A stretch of 64,000 nucleotides of DNA from Papilionanthe hookeriana x Papilionanthe teres (GCA_022702705.1 CM040423.1:123576852-123640851); one strand, 5' to 3'; shown: positions 11,788-24,199, counted from the first letter of the stretch. A program made the numbers and translations. Notes: generated by a model from the sequence alone, not told the origin.

Positions 11788-14700
11788 TTAAAACCTCTTT
11801 AAAATTTGGTCTTTTACCCTCAAAATATGGTTTTAATGTTCATTCACTTTAAATCTATTCCCAGTCTTTAGATCTTCAATTTCAACAGCTCCATAAGTGT
11901 AAACCTAAGTCACAGTAAAGGGTCCTAACCAATGAGATTTCAATTTTCCAGGAAACAATTTCAGCCTTGTATTGTAAAGCAAAACTTCTTATCCTGGTTC
12001 AAAGTTCTTTTGATTAATCTTCCAATCATGCCTTATCTTCAGTTGTTCCTTTTAAATTCTATCGTTATCATAAGATTTGTTTCTTAATTCTTCCAATCCA
12101 CTTAATTGTAACAGTCTCTTCTCACCAGCATTTTTCAAATTATAATTGAATTCTTTAATCGCCCAATATGCCTTATTCTCCAATTCTTCTGGTAAGTGAC
12201 AAGTCTTTCCATATATAAGCCTGTAAGGAGTCATACCAATAGCAGATTTATAAGCAGTCTTGTATGCCCATAATGCAGTATCCAGTCTTGCAGTCCAATC
12301 TACCCAACTAGGTTTTACAGTCTTTTCTAAATTTTTTTTAATCTCACAATTAGAAACTTGAGCTAAACCACTTGTTTGAGGATGATAAGCAGTAGAAAAT
12401 CTATGAACAATATTAAATTTTTTTGCCAATCTTTAAATATATTTATTCCTAAAATGGGATCCTCCATCAGTGATAATCACTCTCGGCATACCGTATCTAG
12501 TGAAAATGTTTTTCATTAAGAATCTTGAAACAATTGTAGCAACACGACGAGGTAAAGCATGTCCTACAATCTATTTTGATACATAATCAACTGCAATCAA
12601 AATATATAAGTTCCCAAATGAAGGAATAAATGGTCCCATGAAATCTAATCACCAAACATCAAAAATCTCAACTTCTAACATAAAACTCAGATGCATTTTA
12701 TTTCTTCTAGATATATCACCTACTCGTTGGCATCTATCACAAGTTGTGATATTTCTGTAAACATCTCTAAAGATAGTAGGGCAATAAAATCCAACTTGTA
12801 AAATTTTATGAGCAGTTTTGTCAATCCCAAATTGTCCTCCAAATTCAAAGTCATGACATTTTTGAATAATAAGTTTAGTTTCTTCATAAGGCACACATCT
12901 CCTAATAATAAGATCATAACATTGCTTATATAAATATGGTTTATCCCAAAAATATGCTTTTGCATCATGAATAAAATTTTCCTGTTGCTGTAGAGTTAGC
13001 ATAGGTGGCAAAATATCACTTACTATATAATTAGCTATATCAGCATACCAAGGTATTTTCCACTCATTAATATTATAAAGTTGTTCATCAGAGAAACTTT
13101 CTATTTTTTCATTGTCAGTGTCGGATGATTGGTGATATTCTATTCTCGACAAATGATCAGCAATTTGATTATTAGTTCCCTTTCTATCAATCACCACAAA
13201 ATCAAATTCTTGCATCAAAAGTACACATCTAGTTAATCTAAGTTTAGTATCCTTCTTTTTCATCAGATATTTAATAGTAGAATGATCAGTATGCACAATT
13301 CATTTAGTTCCAATTAAATAAGATATGAATTTATCAAAAGCATAAACAATAGCCAGTAACTCTTTTTCAGTAACCGTATAGTTAATTTGAACATCATTAA
13401 GAGTTCTACTAGCATAGTATATAACTTTAAAAATTTTATCATATCTTTGACCAAAAATAGCTCCAATAGCATAATTACTAGCATCGCACATTAATTCAAA
13501 TAGTTTCTCCCAGTCAGGTGAAACTATTACAGGTGCTATGATTAGTTTTTCCTTTAATAACTCAAAGATATTTAAGCAATCTTTGGTAAATTCAAATTTC
13601 TTGTCCTTTTCTAAAAGTTGGCATGGAGGTTTAGTAATTTTTGAAAAATCTTTAATATAACACCTATAGAAACCAGCATGTCCAAGAAAACTTCTTACCC
13701 CTCTTACTGTAGTAGGAGATGGTAATTTAGCTGTTACTTGAATTTTTTCAGGGTCTACTTCCATGCCATTTTCTAAAATTTTATGCCCTAATACAATTCC
13801 TTCTGTAACCATAAATTGACATTGCTCCCAATTTAGAACTAAGTTAGTTCTTTCGCATCGCTCCAAAACTTTTTCAAGTTGATTTAAGCATGTGTTAAAT
13901 GATGTTCCAAACACAGAGAAATCATACATAAATACTTCTATTCTATTATCAATTAACTTACTAAAAATAGACATCATACATCTCTGGAATGTTGTAGGTT
14001 TATTATATAGTCCAAAAGGTATTCTTCGGAAAGAAAAAGTTTCATAAGGACTAGTAAATGTTGTTTTCTCTTGATCCTCAAGAGCAATAGGTATTTGATG
14101 GTAACCGGTATATCCATCTAGAAAGCAGCAGTACTTGTGTCCAGCAAGTTTATCCAACATTTGGTCTAGAAAAGGAAGAGGAAAGTGATCTTTTCTGGTG
14201 GCGGAATTTAATTTTTTATAATAAATACAAATTTCCCAACCATAAACTTGTCTGATAAGTATTAATTAATTATTTTCATTTGCTTCAACAGTTACTCCTC
14301 CTTTTAGCAGGAACACAATGAATTGGGTTTACCCAAGTACTATCCGAAATAAGATATATAATTCCAGCATCTAACCATTTGAAAATCTCTTTTTTAACTA
14401 CCACTTTCATAATAGGGTTCAGTCTTCTTTGTGGATCAATTCTTGGTTTACACTCATCATTTAATAAAATTCTGTGAATACAAATCGAAGGACCAATTCC
14501 TTTAATATTAACTAGTGTCCATCCAAAAGCTTTTTTGTACTTTTAATGTATCCAATAATTTTTGCTCTTGAATTTCATTTAAGTCTGAGCATACAATTAC
14601 TGATAATGTTGAAAACTCTCCTAAAAATGCATATTTCAAATGATTTGGAAGATTTTTTAATTCAAGTTCAGGGGGTTTTACAACAGATGGAATTAATATT

Positions 14701-15240
14701 TCGTTTTCTGGTGCTGTTGAATCGAGCGTTTCAAATTGTTCCTGAATATAATCAGCTTCTTCGCTATCAATTTCATCATATTTATCTTTTTCCATGTTTT
14801 CTTTTTCTTCAAAATTTTCCTTGAAATATTCTTTTTTTAGATAATCACATATATCCATTCTGAAACATTCATCATCTTTTTCTATTGAAGGATATTTCAT
14901 TGACTTTGAGATGTTAAAGGTTACTTCTTGATCATTTACTCTCATAGTTAACTCTCTTTTTTGAACATCTATCATTGCTCTTCCTGTACCTTGTAATGGT
15001 CTTCCTAAAATGATTTGTATTTCCTTGTCTTCTTCGATATCTAAAATGATAAAGTCCACAGGAAAGATAAATTTATAAACCTTGACCAAAACATCTTCTA
15101 CGACTCCTTTAGGATGTGTAATAGATCAATCAGCTAACTGTAGAGTTGCAAAAGTCGGTGCAATCTCTTCTATTCCTAACCTTTTAAAAGTTGATAAAGG
15201 CATCAAATTTATGCTAGCTCCCAAATCACATTACGCTCGC
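11788..15240 (-). pseudogene. Athila 1 pol: protease, RT, RNase H, integrase, broken
   Basis: Order on the minus strand: an aspartic protease with CDLGASINLMP at about 15228, ILGRPLQGTGRAMIDVQK near 15000; RT in an open stretch 14160-13300; RNase H with YTVTEKELLAIVYAFDKF; integrase zinc region and core from about 13000 to 12440; the integrase C-terminus down to a stop at 11788. The RT active site reads FMYD where the lineage has FMDD, so one catalytic Asp is lost. The integrase zinc motif has GGQFG for GGHFG, losing a His. There are several stops. The TTAAACCAAACGCTT-type block behind pol (11731-11752) is the usual Athila post-pol sequence and recurs in elements 2 and 3. Confidence 0.88.
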
Positions 15241-15489
15241 CCATAAAATTTTTCACCAATAGCACATGGGATAGTGAAACTAACGGGATCTTTAAGTTTT
15301 TCAGGAAGCTTTCTCTGAATTATAGCACTGTACTCTTCACTGAGTGCAACGGTCTCATGATCTAATAACTTCCTCTTTCTGTTGAGTGTATCCTTCATAA
15401 ATTTAACATAATCAGGCATTTGTTCCAAAACTTCAACAAAAGGGATATTCATTGACAACTTTTTTCAAAATGTCTAAGAATTTAGCAAA

Positions 15490-17074
15490 TCATTTCCCCT
15501 TACCTTGTTGCTTTAGTCTTTGAGAAAATTGTGGTGGTGGTCTTTCAACAGTAATTTTCATAGGTTTCAAAGGAAAATCAGGATATAAACTTTCATTTTC
15601 TCCTTCAGTTTCTTCTTTTTCCTTTCCAACTACAGTTTCTTTTTGAACTCTTTTTTCCAACTCTTTTCCACTTCTCAATTGAATAGCCTTAATATGTTCT
15701 TTTCCTTGATCTTTAGGATTTACTTCAACATTGCTTGGTAAAGTTCCAACAAGTCTATTGCTCAGTGTAATATCAATTTGCCCTAATTGGTTTTCTATAT
15801 TTTTAATAGCTGCTCCTTGACTTTGTAATTGATTACTCATATTCAAAACTAATTCTTCCATAGATAACTTTTTCTCCTTAAATTGTAAATTATTATAAAA
15901 ACCTGGTGGGTTAGAAGGTCTATAATTGGAATTACCTTGATTTTATATATTTCCTAATGGGTTTACAGGATTGTTCCCCCATTGCAGATTAACAGGATTA
16001 GCATTACCTTGGTTATTCCAATTAAAGTTTGGATGATTCTTCCAACATGGATTATAATAGTTTGAATAAAGGTTATTTTGTCTATTATTAATTAAATTTA
16101 TAGTTTCTTATAAAGATTTAGCATCTACAATTTGTCCCAATGAATTTTCTTCTAACACTGGAGGTATTTGAGAACGATTCAATCCATATTGATCTATTTT
16201 CTTTGAAAGAGTAGAAATTTGAGAAAATATCATAGTTAAAGCATCTGAATCATGAATACTGACTACTCTCTAAGGATTTACCCTTTCAGCAGGCCATTGA
16301 AAATTATTAGTAGCCATTTCTTCTATTAAAGCATAAGCTTCTTCAAAAGGTTTAGATATTAGTGATCCACCAACAGCAGCCAAAGTCAATAATAGATCTA
16401 AGAGATTCTACTAATCCATTATAAAAAGTTTGAATAATTAACCAATCTGGTAAAGCATGATTTAGGCATCTTCTAAGAAGTTATTTAAATCTTTCCAAAG
16501 ATTCATATATCGAGTCTCCCTTATACTGATTGAAAGATGTGATATTGTTTCTAAGCTTAGCAGTCTTAGATGGTGGAAAATATTTTGATAAGAATTTTTG
16601 TGAAAGTTCTCCCCAAGTTCTAATAGATCCAGGTGCTAATGAATTTAACTAAGCCTTAGCCTTATCTCTTAGTGAAAAAGGAAAAAGTCTAAGTCTGACA
16701 GCATCATCAGACACTCTGTCGTATTTAAAGTTAGCACAAAGTTCTAAGAAACTAGCAAGATGTAAGTTAGGATCTTCATTTGAAGTTCCACCGAATTGAT
16801 TATTTTGTACCATTTGGATAATTGCAGGTTTAAGCTCAAATGAATTAGCAACTACATCAGGACTTTGGATAGTTAAGTGAATTTCATCTAATGTAGGGTT
16901 AGCGTAATCTCTTAGTGGTTTAGATTCATGTTCATTTTCTATTCTTTAGTTGTTTACATTGTTTTCCATTGTTTCTGAATTTATATGTTCTTTTCTCAGT
17001 TTTTTAGTTCTCCTAACAGTGCGTTCGAATTTCAAATCGTATGGTATAAGATTTTTAGAACCAAATTTACGCAT
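15490..17074 (-). pseudogene. Athila 1 gag, broken
   Basis: The start is at 17074 (MRKFGSKNLIPYDLKFERT), also seen at the same place in element 2. An in-frame stop follows early. The core reads NEDPNLHLASFLELCANFKY, then FPFSLRDKAKA, then SQKFLSKYFPPSKTAKLRN, the usual Athila gag core that packages RNA. The last part (15861-15490) holds IENQLGQI and HIKAIQLRSGKELE, the stretch before protease. Stops include one inside LRDKAKA-LNSLAPGS, where a Trp codon is expected, and there are shifts downstream. Confidence 0.85.
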
Positions 17075-17180
17075 ACAATCGAAATCTGTTCACAGAAAAA
17101 TAGTTAACTAAATAAGTTGCAATTCTATTAAAAAGTTTTCTAACAGTCCTAAAATTTTCCTTACTCTAATTATGTTATAT

Positions 17181-17198
17181 TCCCCAGGAACGGTGCCA
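17181..17198 (-). other. Primer binding site, Athila 1 (Asp-tRNA type, degenerate)
   Basis: On the minus strand it reads TGGCACCGTTCCTGGGGA, two changes from the perfect site of element 2 (TGGCGCCGTTGCCGGGGA). It lies seven bases inside the LTR end. Confidence 0.85.
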
Positions 17199-17205
17199 AA
17201 AATCT

Positions 17206-18931
17206 TGACCCACTCTGCGCACTTAATGTAATTTTAATTTTTGTAACAAGTATATAATATATTTTTTTAATCGCAGAATTGATCTTTAACGCAAGTATAT
17301 GTATCGTTTAAGTAATACAGGGCTATAGTGGAGTCCTGGATATCGATCCCACAGGAAATATTTTAAAGGCTACGAACTAGGATTATAGAACCCAATTCAG
17401 AATCACAACTTCTGAATTGAAATTGTCTATCTGTCATTAATATGCAATTGACAATAATATGAAGTTTTTTAATAACTAGTTCTACTAACAGGTAACTAAT
17501 TCTACTAATAAAGCGAAGTTCAAAAATAATAAGCAATAATCTTTCTCCTTTGTTAAGAAATATAAGTGAAATGGATAATTTGAATTAGTTTAAAATGGTG
17601 TTGTGACAAATAGGAGCATACCTATTCATTACTATTTGGTCCAAGCAAAAAGAACATTAATTAATCCTATGCTTGGTTACTGAATCTGCGGCTAAGCTGG
17701 GAGGATATCGACTCTCACATCGAAGCTCCCACGTTCCCCTCACCTGATGGCTAACATCTACACTTCAGCACCCAAACGATAGGACCGAATTGATGATTTT
17801 AGCCTGTCACTCTAAAATCTTCAATTCTATGCCATATGAATATTATTTCACTATTTATTTGCACCGTACTTTTAAGGATTTTGATCTCCCTGAATCTCGG
17901 ATGTAATTTTTACTATAGTTGTTAAACTCAACATATTTTAACTAATCAATTGGCCAGATTGAAAGTAAATTAAGATCTAAGTAAAAAATTATTACAACTT
18001 CTTTTAAACTTTTCTTGGCACCCTAATTCAATTTACCATTTCACAAAAATATCAAAACTAAGAGAAAGACAGAAAAACTACTCAGAATTCATGGAGAGGA
18101 TATGATAAAACTTGGATTTCATATATAAAAGCAAATTTCTATAAACTAAGGTAAATAAATACAACTTATCTTAAATTCCTCCCCAAGCAAACTCCTTGAA
18201 GTTCCCCTAAATCTCTTCCTTTCTTTACAATATGCATAATTCTCCTTCGAAACGGAAATGAAGAAGAGATCTCGCACTTCTCTTCCACTCTTACAATCTC
18301 TCGAAGAATTTCTCACAAATTTCACTATCTGAACTCACAGACTAACAATCTAAACTCTATATGGACTCACTAGACTCACACACTTGACTCTCTAATGGAT
18401 TAGAATGACACATGGTGGACACAAATGGACACTAGTGGAACTAATTGGATGTTAGTGGACCCTTCTTTTTGCCCCAAATTGTTCCTTTTAAAGTAAATGA
18501 AGAGTCTCCAAGAGTTTTACAAGCATCCCTTCAAAAATCATCCACATTAAATGCACCTCGTGAAAGAAATGTCGATCTCGCCGTCGGCGGCCTCTATCTC
18601 GCTGTCGGTAGCCTTCTAGAATAATTAGCCTTAAACCCCTTCTGAATAAGTCCTGCTGTCAACGGCCTCGATCTTGCCGTCGGCAGGATCCCTTGTAATA
18701 TATTCTAAACTCTCAGGAAAAAAAATGTCACCGGTGCCATCGACCTCGATGTCGGTGCCCTAGATCAAATTTTCACAATTTTAGTCTTTTTTTCTCCAAA
18801 TTCACTCATTTTTGCATATTTTCGCTTCATTGTTCATAAATCAACACACCTACAGAAAAACACCAAAAATACCCTTCTTTAAAGTGTAATATCATCAAAA
18901 TTAATATAAAATATGCATGAAAATTATAACA
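17206..18931 (-). repeat. Athila 1 5' LTR (about 1.73 kb)
   Basis: On the minus strand it starts TGTTATAATTTTC at 18931 and ends GGGTCA at 17206, just before the PBS. Near its end it carries the block GGGATCGATATCCAGGACTCC, also seen in the other Athila LTRs here, and a GATACATATACTTGCG block. Box pairs and a TATA-like site are listed separately. Its partner LTR is missing, so the insertion cannot be dated. The flank at 18932 is the repeat Z. Confidence 0.85.
18485..18765 (-). promoter_or_regulatory. Three GC-box pairs and TATA-like site in the Athila 1 LTR
   Basis: CTCGCCGTCGGCGG starts at 18577 and CTCGCTGTCGGTA at 18598, 21 bp apart. CCTGCTGTCAACGG (18652) and CTTGCCGTCGGCAG (18673) are again 21 bp apart. 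A more diverged pair lies at 18731-18761. In minus-strand order they precede ACTTTAAAAGG (18495-18485), the best TATA candidate. The box type matches those in front of ORF A and ORF B of the same element. Confidence 0.55.
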
Positions 18932-21106
18932 TTTTTTCCTTGGGTCATCCAGCCCCAATACACGAGAACGGACGGTCCAGGTTCATCGTCTTCATCCCAC
19001 CCGATCACGCAAACCGTCCATGGTCAAGAAGCAAATTCTCTCTCGATTCCTGATGAAATCGAGTGAAATTTTTTCCTATAGGATCTATGTCAGATAACGA
19101 ACCCATCCATACGGTGATGTATGGGTTTTGAATAGGTTTCTTTCATAATGTTTCGAACCTGAATGCCGTTAGAGTTAGCTTAACCATAACTTGGCCATAG
19201 AGGATGGAATTTCAATCTGATTGGCTCTACACCTTCATGATGAACCCAGCAAGCTTACCGTAAAGTTAATTTGGAGTGAAATCGTGCTTTCATATGATTT
19301 TGATTAAGAGGTGATTTGATTTTGGTGAGCTTGGTCGATTAATGGTTTAGAGGCTAGAAGGATGATGGATTTTGATTAGGTTCATCTTCGTATGGTCCTA
19401 GGAAGCTTCAAGGAAGGTTGATTTGAGGTTCAGGGTTTGGTTTAGAAATTGAAAAATGTCTTGTTTAGGCCATTTTGATGATCCCGGGTTGGTTAAATTG
19501 GTGAGATATGGTGGGTTTCAAGGCCTGATTTCACTTGGGGTCAATTTCTTAGGTCTTAAATAACAATTTTGGTGTTGAGGGTCTGAGGATTTGGGCAGTG
19601 GTTGGGGCTCTCCTATTTTGATCCACCTCTTTCATGTGATCGGGTTTGGTCCCTTTTATAGCCATGGGAAGCTCATGGCTGAGCTTGGGCTTGTTGTGGA
19701 TTATTTGGGGAAGGTATTAACTTCACCATGATGACTTGGGGATGGAATTTTGGCTGTTAGGATCACGGATGGAGGTTTTCCAAGATTAGCCATTATTAGG
19801 ATTTAAACATGGTGAAGATTGAATTCAAGCTTTTTCTTTTCTTGATTAGATGATTTGAGAGGTGTGTAGATTGGTTCAAAGGTTGTGGATTAACCTCCCA
19901 TATATGTATTTTATTAATTATTCAATGGATTGAAGGGAGAGGTGACACCTTAGCTTCATTCCTTATCGATGTCATAAGTTGGTCATAATGAGTTTTAACC
20001 ATGGTGAAGTGGGGGCTCAAGCTTTGTTTTCTTCCTATTGGGTGGCTTAGGAAGTGTGTGATGAATCATTAGGATGACTAGCCACCTCACCTTAAGGAGG
20101 AGGATGAGTCATGCTTTAAGTTTAAAGGAAAATGACACATAATTCCCTTTCCTTTTTATTTTCGAAATTTTGTATATATGATATCACCTCATGATGTGGG
20201 GATGATTTAAGCTAAGGTTTTCTTCATTGGATAGCCTGTGAGGTGAGTGATGACTCACCCATGTTATCCTTTAAGCTTTTTATGGAGGAATGACACCTCT
20301 TTCATTCTTCATGATGGTGTCATGATGATGTCTTTAACCATGGTTAAAATTATGGGTCAAGGGTTATTTAATATGTTAACCCATATGTAATGGGTCTCAT
20401 GGGTTACGTGTAACCCATGTGAGGTCATCATGGTGTCATTAATGAGTTTGAATTTTCAAAACCATTTATTATGTCATGGGTGATGTCAAGTGACCAAATT
20501 TTATTTTGTGGCTTTTTAATTATAATTCCTTTTTTAATTAATTATGTAATTAATCAAAAATATTGTAAATTATATTATTAGCCAATAAATTAATTAAAAT
20601 AATTTTGGATTAATTATTTGATTAATTTTATCATTTTTTATCCAAAATTGGGTATTTTGACCAAATTTGATACATATTTACTAGGGTTAACCAATGTTAA
20701 TTTAGGTTGACCCAAATTTACCCATTTTAGTCCAAATATGACAAATTTTGACTTTCCTAACCTTGTCATGGTTTGGTTAGTCATAAGGTCCAAAGATTTT
20801 GTCATTAAGAGTTTAATTTGGTCATATTGACCAATTTTAGGGTTTAGGCTGACTAAATGATCAATGTGGTGATCTTTAGGTTAATTTTTTTGTAACTTTG
20901 ATCAGTTTCAAGTTGATTATGTCAATGTCTATTAGTGACGTCAATTTTGTGGTTAAAGGGGTAAGTGTTAGCCATTTCTGACCAATTTTGACCTATCTAG
21001 GCCAAGGGTTGACCAAAGTGTCTCAATGGTTATGTGATGTCTTAAAGTGGTTTAAATAAGTCACATTTGATCATTTTAGTGTATTTATTGATTTAGTAGT
21101 CAATGG

Positions 21107-21506
21107 TTGGTCACTGGGTCAAAAATTGATTAGTTTGACAAAAGTTGACCATTTGCGTCAAAAGTTGACCTGTTGGGTCAATAGTGTTGGTCACTGGGTA
21201 AGGAATTTACTAGTTTGACCAAAGTTGACCATTTGGGTCAAAATTTGACATGTTGGGTCAATAGGGTTGGTCACTAGGTCAGGAATTGACCAATTTGACC
21301 AAAGTTGACCATTTGGGTCAAAAATTGACCTGTTGGGTCAGTAGGGTTGGTCACTAGGTCAGGAATTGACCGGTTTGACCAAAGTTGACCATTTGGGTCA
21401 AAAGTTGACCTGTTGGGTCAATAGGGTTGGTTACTGGGTCAGGAATTGACTAGTTTGACCAAAGTTAACCATTTGGGTCAAAACTTGACATGTTAAGTCA
21501 ATAGTT
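21107..21506. repeat. 80-bp tandem repeat, five copies, rich in TTGACC/GGTCAA
   Basis: TTGGTCACT or its near copies start at 21107, 21187, 21267, 21347 and 21427, exactly 80 bp apart. The third unit holds four TTGACC and one GGTCAA, arranged partly as inverted pairs with five-base loops (TTGACC-ATTTG-GGTCAA). TTGACC is the core of the plant W-box bound by WRKY factors. Degenerate copies extend left to about 20740. Confidence 0.9.
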
Positions 21507-21699
21507 AATCATATCAAGATTTTTCATTTCTGATTTGATCATTTTAAGATGTCATCAAAATTTATGATAAAAAGGTTTCATAGGATCTCACCCGAGATAT
21601 TAGGGTTTAGTGACCATCATTAAGAGTTAGGGAGTTAATTTTGGTAGACTTCCCACTCTAATATAGTTTATAAATAGTCCTCACAAAAGTGAGGTAACA

Positions 21700-23010
21700 C
21701 ACATATTAAACTTAATTAATCAACTTAAACCTTACTTACATTAGGTTTAAGTAACTATTAAATCCTGATTAGGTTCAACACATATTAAACCTAATTAATC
21801 AACTTAAACCTTACTTACATTTGGTTCAAGTAATTATTAAACCTTAATTAGGTCTAATCCATTAGACCTAATTAAATCTATAAACCTTAACTAACTAAGG
21901 TTTAACCATACATAAATCCTATTTAGGTCTAACCCATTACGCCTAATTAATTCTTTAAACCTTAACTAAGGTTTAATCATACCCAAACACTAATTAGGTC
22001 TAACCCATTAGACCTGACTAAATCATTAAACCTTAACTAACTAAGGTTTAATCATACATAAACCTTAATTAGTCCTAATCCATTGGACCTAATTAAATCA
22101 TTAAACCTGCCTAAACCCTAATTAAATCTAATCATTAGACCTAATTAAATCATTAAACCTTAACTAACTAAGGTTTAATCATACCTAAACCCTAATTAGG
22201 CCTAACCCATTAGACCTAATTAAATCCTTAAACATTAACTAACTAAGATTTAATCATACCTAAACCTTAATTATGTCTAACCCATTAGACCTAATTAAAT
22301 CATCAAACATTAACTAACTAAGGTTTTATGATAATTAAACCTTAATTAGGTCTAACTCATTAGACCTAATTAAATCATTAAACCTTAAATAACTAACATT
22401 TAATCATGCCTAAACCATAATTAGGTCTAACCCATTTGACCTAATGAAATCATTAAACCTTAACTAACTAACGTTTAATAATGCCTAAACCCTAGTTAGG
22501 TCTAAACCATTGGACCTAATAAATCATTAAACCTTAACTAACTAAGGTTTAATCATGCCTAAACCCTAATTAGATCTAACCCCTTAGACCTAATTAAATC
22601 ATTAAATCATAACTAACTAAGGTTTAATCATACCTAAACCCTAATTAGTATTAACCCATTATACCTAATTAAATCGTTAAACCTTAACTAACTCAGGTTT
22701 AATAATACCTATACCTTAATTAGGTCTAACTCATTAGAACTAATTAAATCATTAAACCTTAACTAACTAAGGTTTAATCATGCCTAAACCCTAATTAGGT
22801 AACCTATTAGACCTAATTAAATCATTAAACCTTAACTAATTAATGTTTAATCTTACCTAAACCCTAATTAGATCTAACCCATTAAACCTAATTAAATCAT
22901 TAAGCCTTAACTAAATAAGTTTAAATCATTCCTAAAAGTTAATTAGGTCTAACCCATTAGACTTAATTAAATCATTAAACCTTAACTAACTATGGTTTAG
23001 TCGTGCCTAA
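21700..23010. repeat. 75-bp tandem repeat, about 16-17 copies, two hairpins per unit
   Basis: The AAACCTTAACTAACTAAGG landmark recurs at 22155, 22230, 22305, 22380, 22455, 22529, 22604, 22679, 22754, 22827, 22902 and 22977, so 73-75 bp apart. Typical units contain two inverted repeats: AACCTTA...TAAGGTT with a six-base loop, and AATTAGGTCTAA...TTAGACCTAATT with a four-base loop. The left part (21700-22030) is less regular. Confidence 0.9.
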
Positions 23011-23039
23011 GTTATAAGTAAGTCTAGCTTATTAAACTC

Positions 23040-23695
23040 ATGCTCAACCTAACTTGAATCTAAGACAAATCCTAACTCAACTTAAACCTTAGGTTCAACC
23101 AAAATTGAACCTAACTTAACTCAAACATTATGTTCAACCCATATTGAACCTAACTAAACCAAAACCTAACTTGAGTTCAACCTAACTTGAACCCAAGTTA
23201 ACCTAATCCTTAGGTTCAACCCATATTGAACCTATCCTAACCAAAAACTAACTTAGGTTCAACCTAAATTGAACCCAAGTCAACTCAAATTTAACTTCAA
23301 CCCATATTGAACATAAATCAACCTTTCTAACTTTGGTTCAACCTAAATTGAACCCAAGTCAACTCAAACTTAAGTTCAACCCATATTGAACTTAAGTCAA
23401 CATTTCTAACTTTGGTTCAACCTAAATTGTACCCAGGTTAACCCAAACTTAAGTTCAACCCGTATTGAACCTAAATCAACCTTTCAAACTTAGGTTCAAC
23501 CTAAATTGAACCCAAGTAAATCAAACCCATATTGAACTTAAGTGAATATTTCTAACTCAAGTTCAACCTAAATTGAACCCAAGTTAACTCAAACATAAGT
23601 TCAACCCATATTGAACTTAAGTCAACATTTCTAACTTAGCATCAACCTAAATTGTACCCAAGTTAACCCAAACTTAAACTCAGAACTAAAGTCAA
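23040..23695. repeat. 79-bp tandem repeat of GTTCAA/TTGAAC hairpins
   Basis: The landmark CTTTGGTTCA or its near copies lies at 23331, 23410, 23489, 23556 (unit shortened) and 23635, a period of 79 bp. Units contain GTTCAA-six bases-TTGAAC and TTAAGTTCAA-six bases-TTGAACTTAA. The left part (23040-23280) is irregular. Confidence 0.85.
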
Positions 23696-23725
23696 TACTT
23701 CTAACTGCAATTTAAGTTAGACTTA

Positions 23726-24190
23726 ACAATTTTTTAGATTCAAATAACAACGAATCTAAAATTCTAAAATCTAACATATGTTAGATTCTACATAATTTAA
23801 GTCTAATTTACATTAGAATTATCACTTTTTAGACTCAAATAACAATGAATCTAAAATTCTAAAGTCTAACATATGTTAGGTTTTACACAATTTAAGTCTA
23901 ATTTATATTAGACTTAATACTTTTTTTAGATTTAAATGATAACGAATCTAAAATTATAAAGTCTAACTTATGTTGAATTTTACACAATTTAAGTCTAATC
24001 TACATTAGACATAATACATTTTAGATTCAAATGACATCGAATCTAAAGTTTTAAGGTCTAACTTATATTATATTTTATTCAAAATTGGACCTAAAAATTC
24101 TCAAGTTTAATTAGATCTTACAAACATTAGTCTAAATGAACTTCACCCATTTTTTTAAGTCTAAATTACATTAGACTTAAATAAACAAAT
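23726..24190. repeat. 95-bp tandem repeat of TAAGTCTAA/TTAGACTTA hairpins
   Basis: The landmark TTTTTAGATT or its near copies lies at 23731, 23826, 23923 and 24018, a period of 95-97 bp. Units contain TAAGTCTAA-six bases-TTAGACTTA, a GATTC...GAATC pair and the palindrome TCTAACATATGTTAGA. A last hairpin of the same type lies at 24160-24181. Confidence 0.85.
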
Positions 24191-24199
24191 TAAAACTAA

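Larger units (their letters stand above)
8028..18931 (-). mobile_element. Athila element 1 (Ty3/gypsy), 3' end missing
   Basis: On the minus strand the order is LTR (18931-17206), PBS, gag, protease, RT, RNase H, integrase, ORF A, ORF B. This gene order, with an ORF carrying the 'putative plant transposon protein' domain behind pol and an Asp-tRNA-type PBS, is typical of the Athila lineage. The 3' untranslated part breaks off at 8027/8028 against the long repeat X, so no 3' LTR exists here. Stops and frameshifts run throughout gag, pol and both ORFs; it cannot move by itself. Confidence 0.9.

Noticed and set aside
21700..23010. Interstitial telomere
   Set aside because: CCCTAA occurs once per 75-bp unit, not as a run of the seven-base plant telomere repeat.
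21107..24190. CRISPR-like array
   Set aside because: The repeats are head-to-tail without unique spacers, and the genome is a plant.
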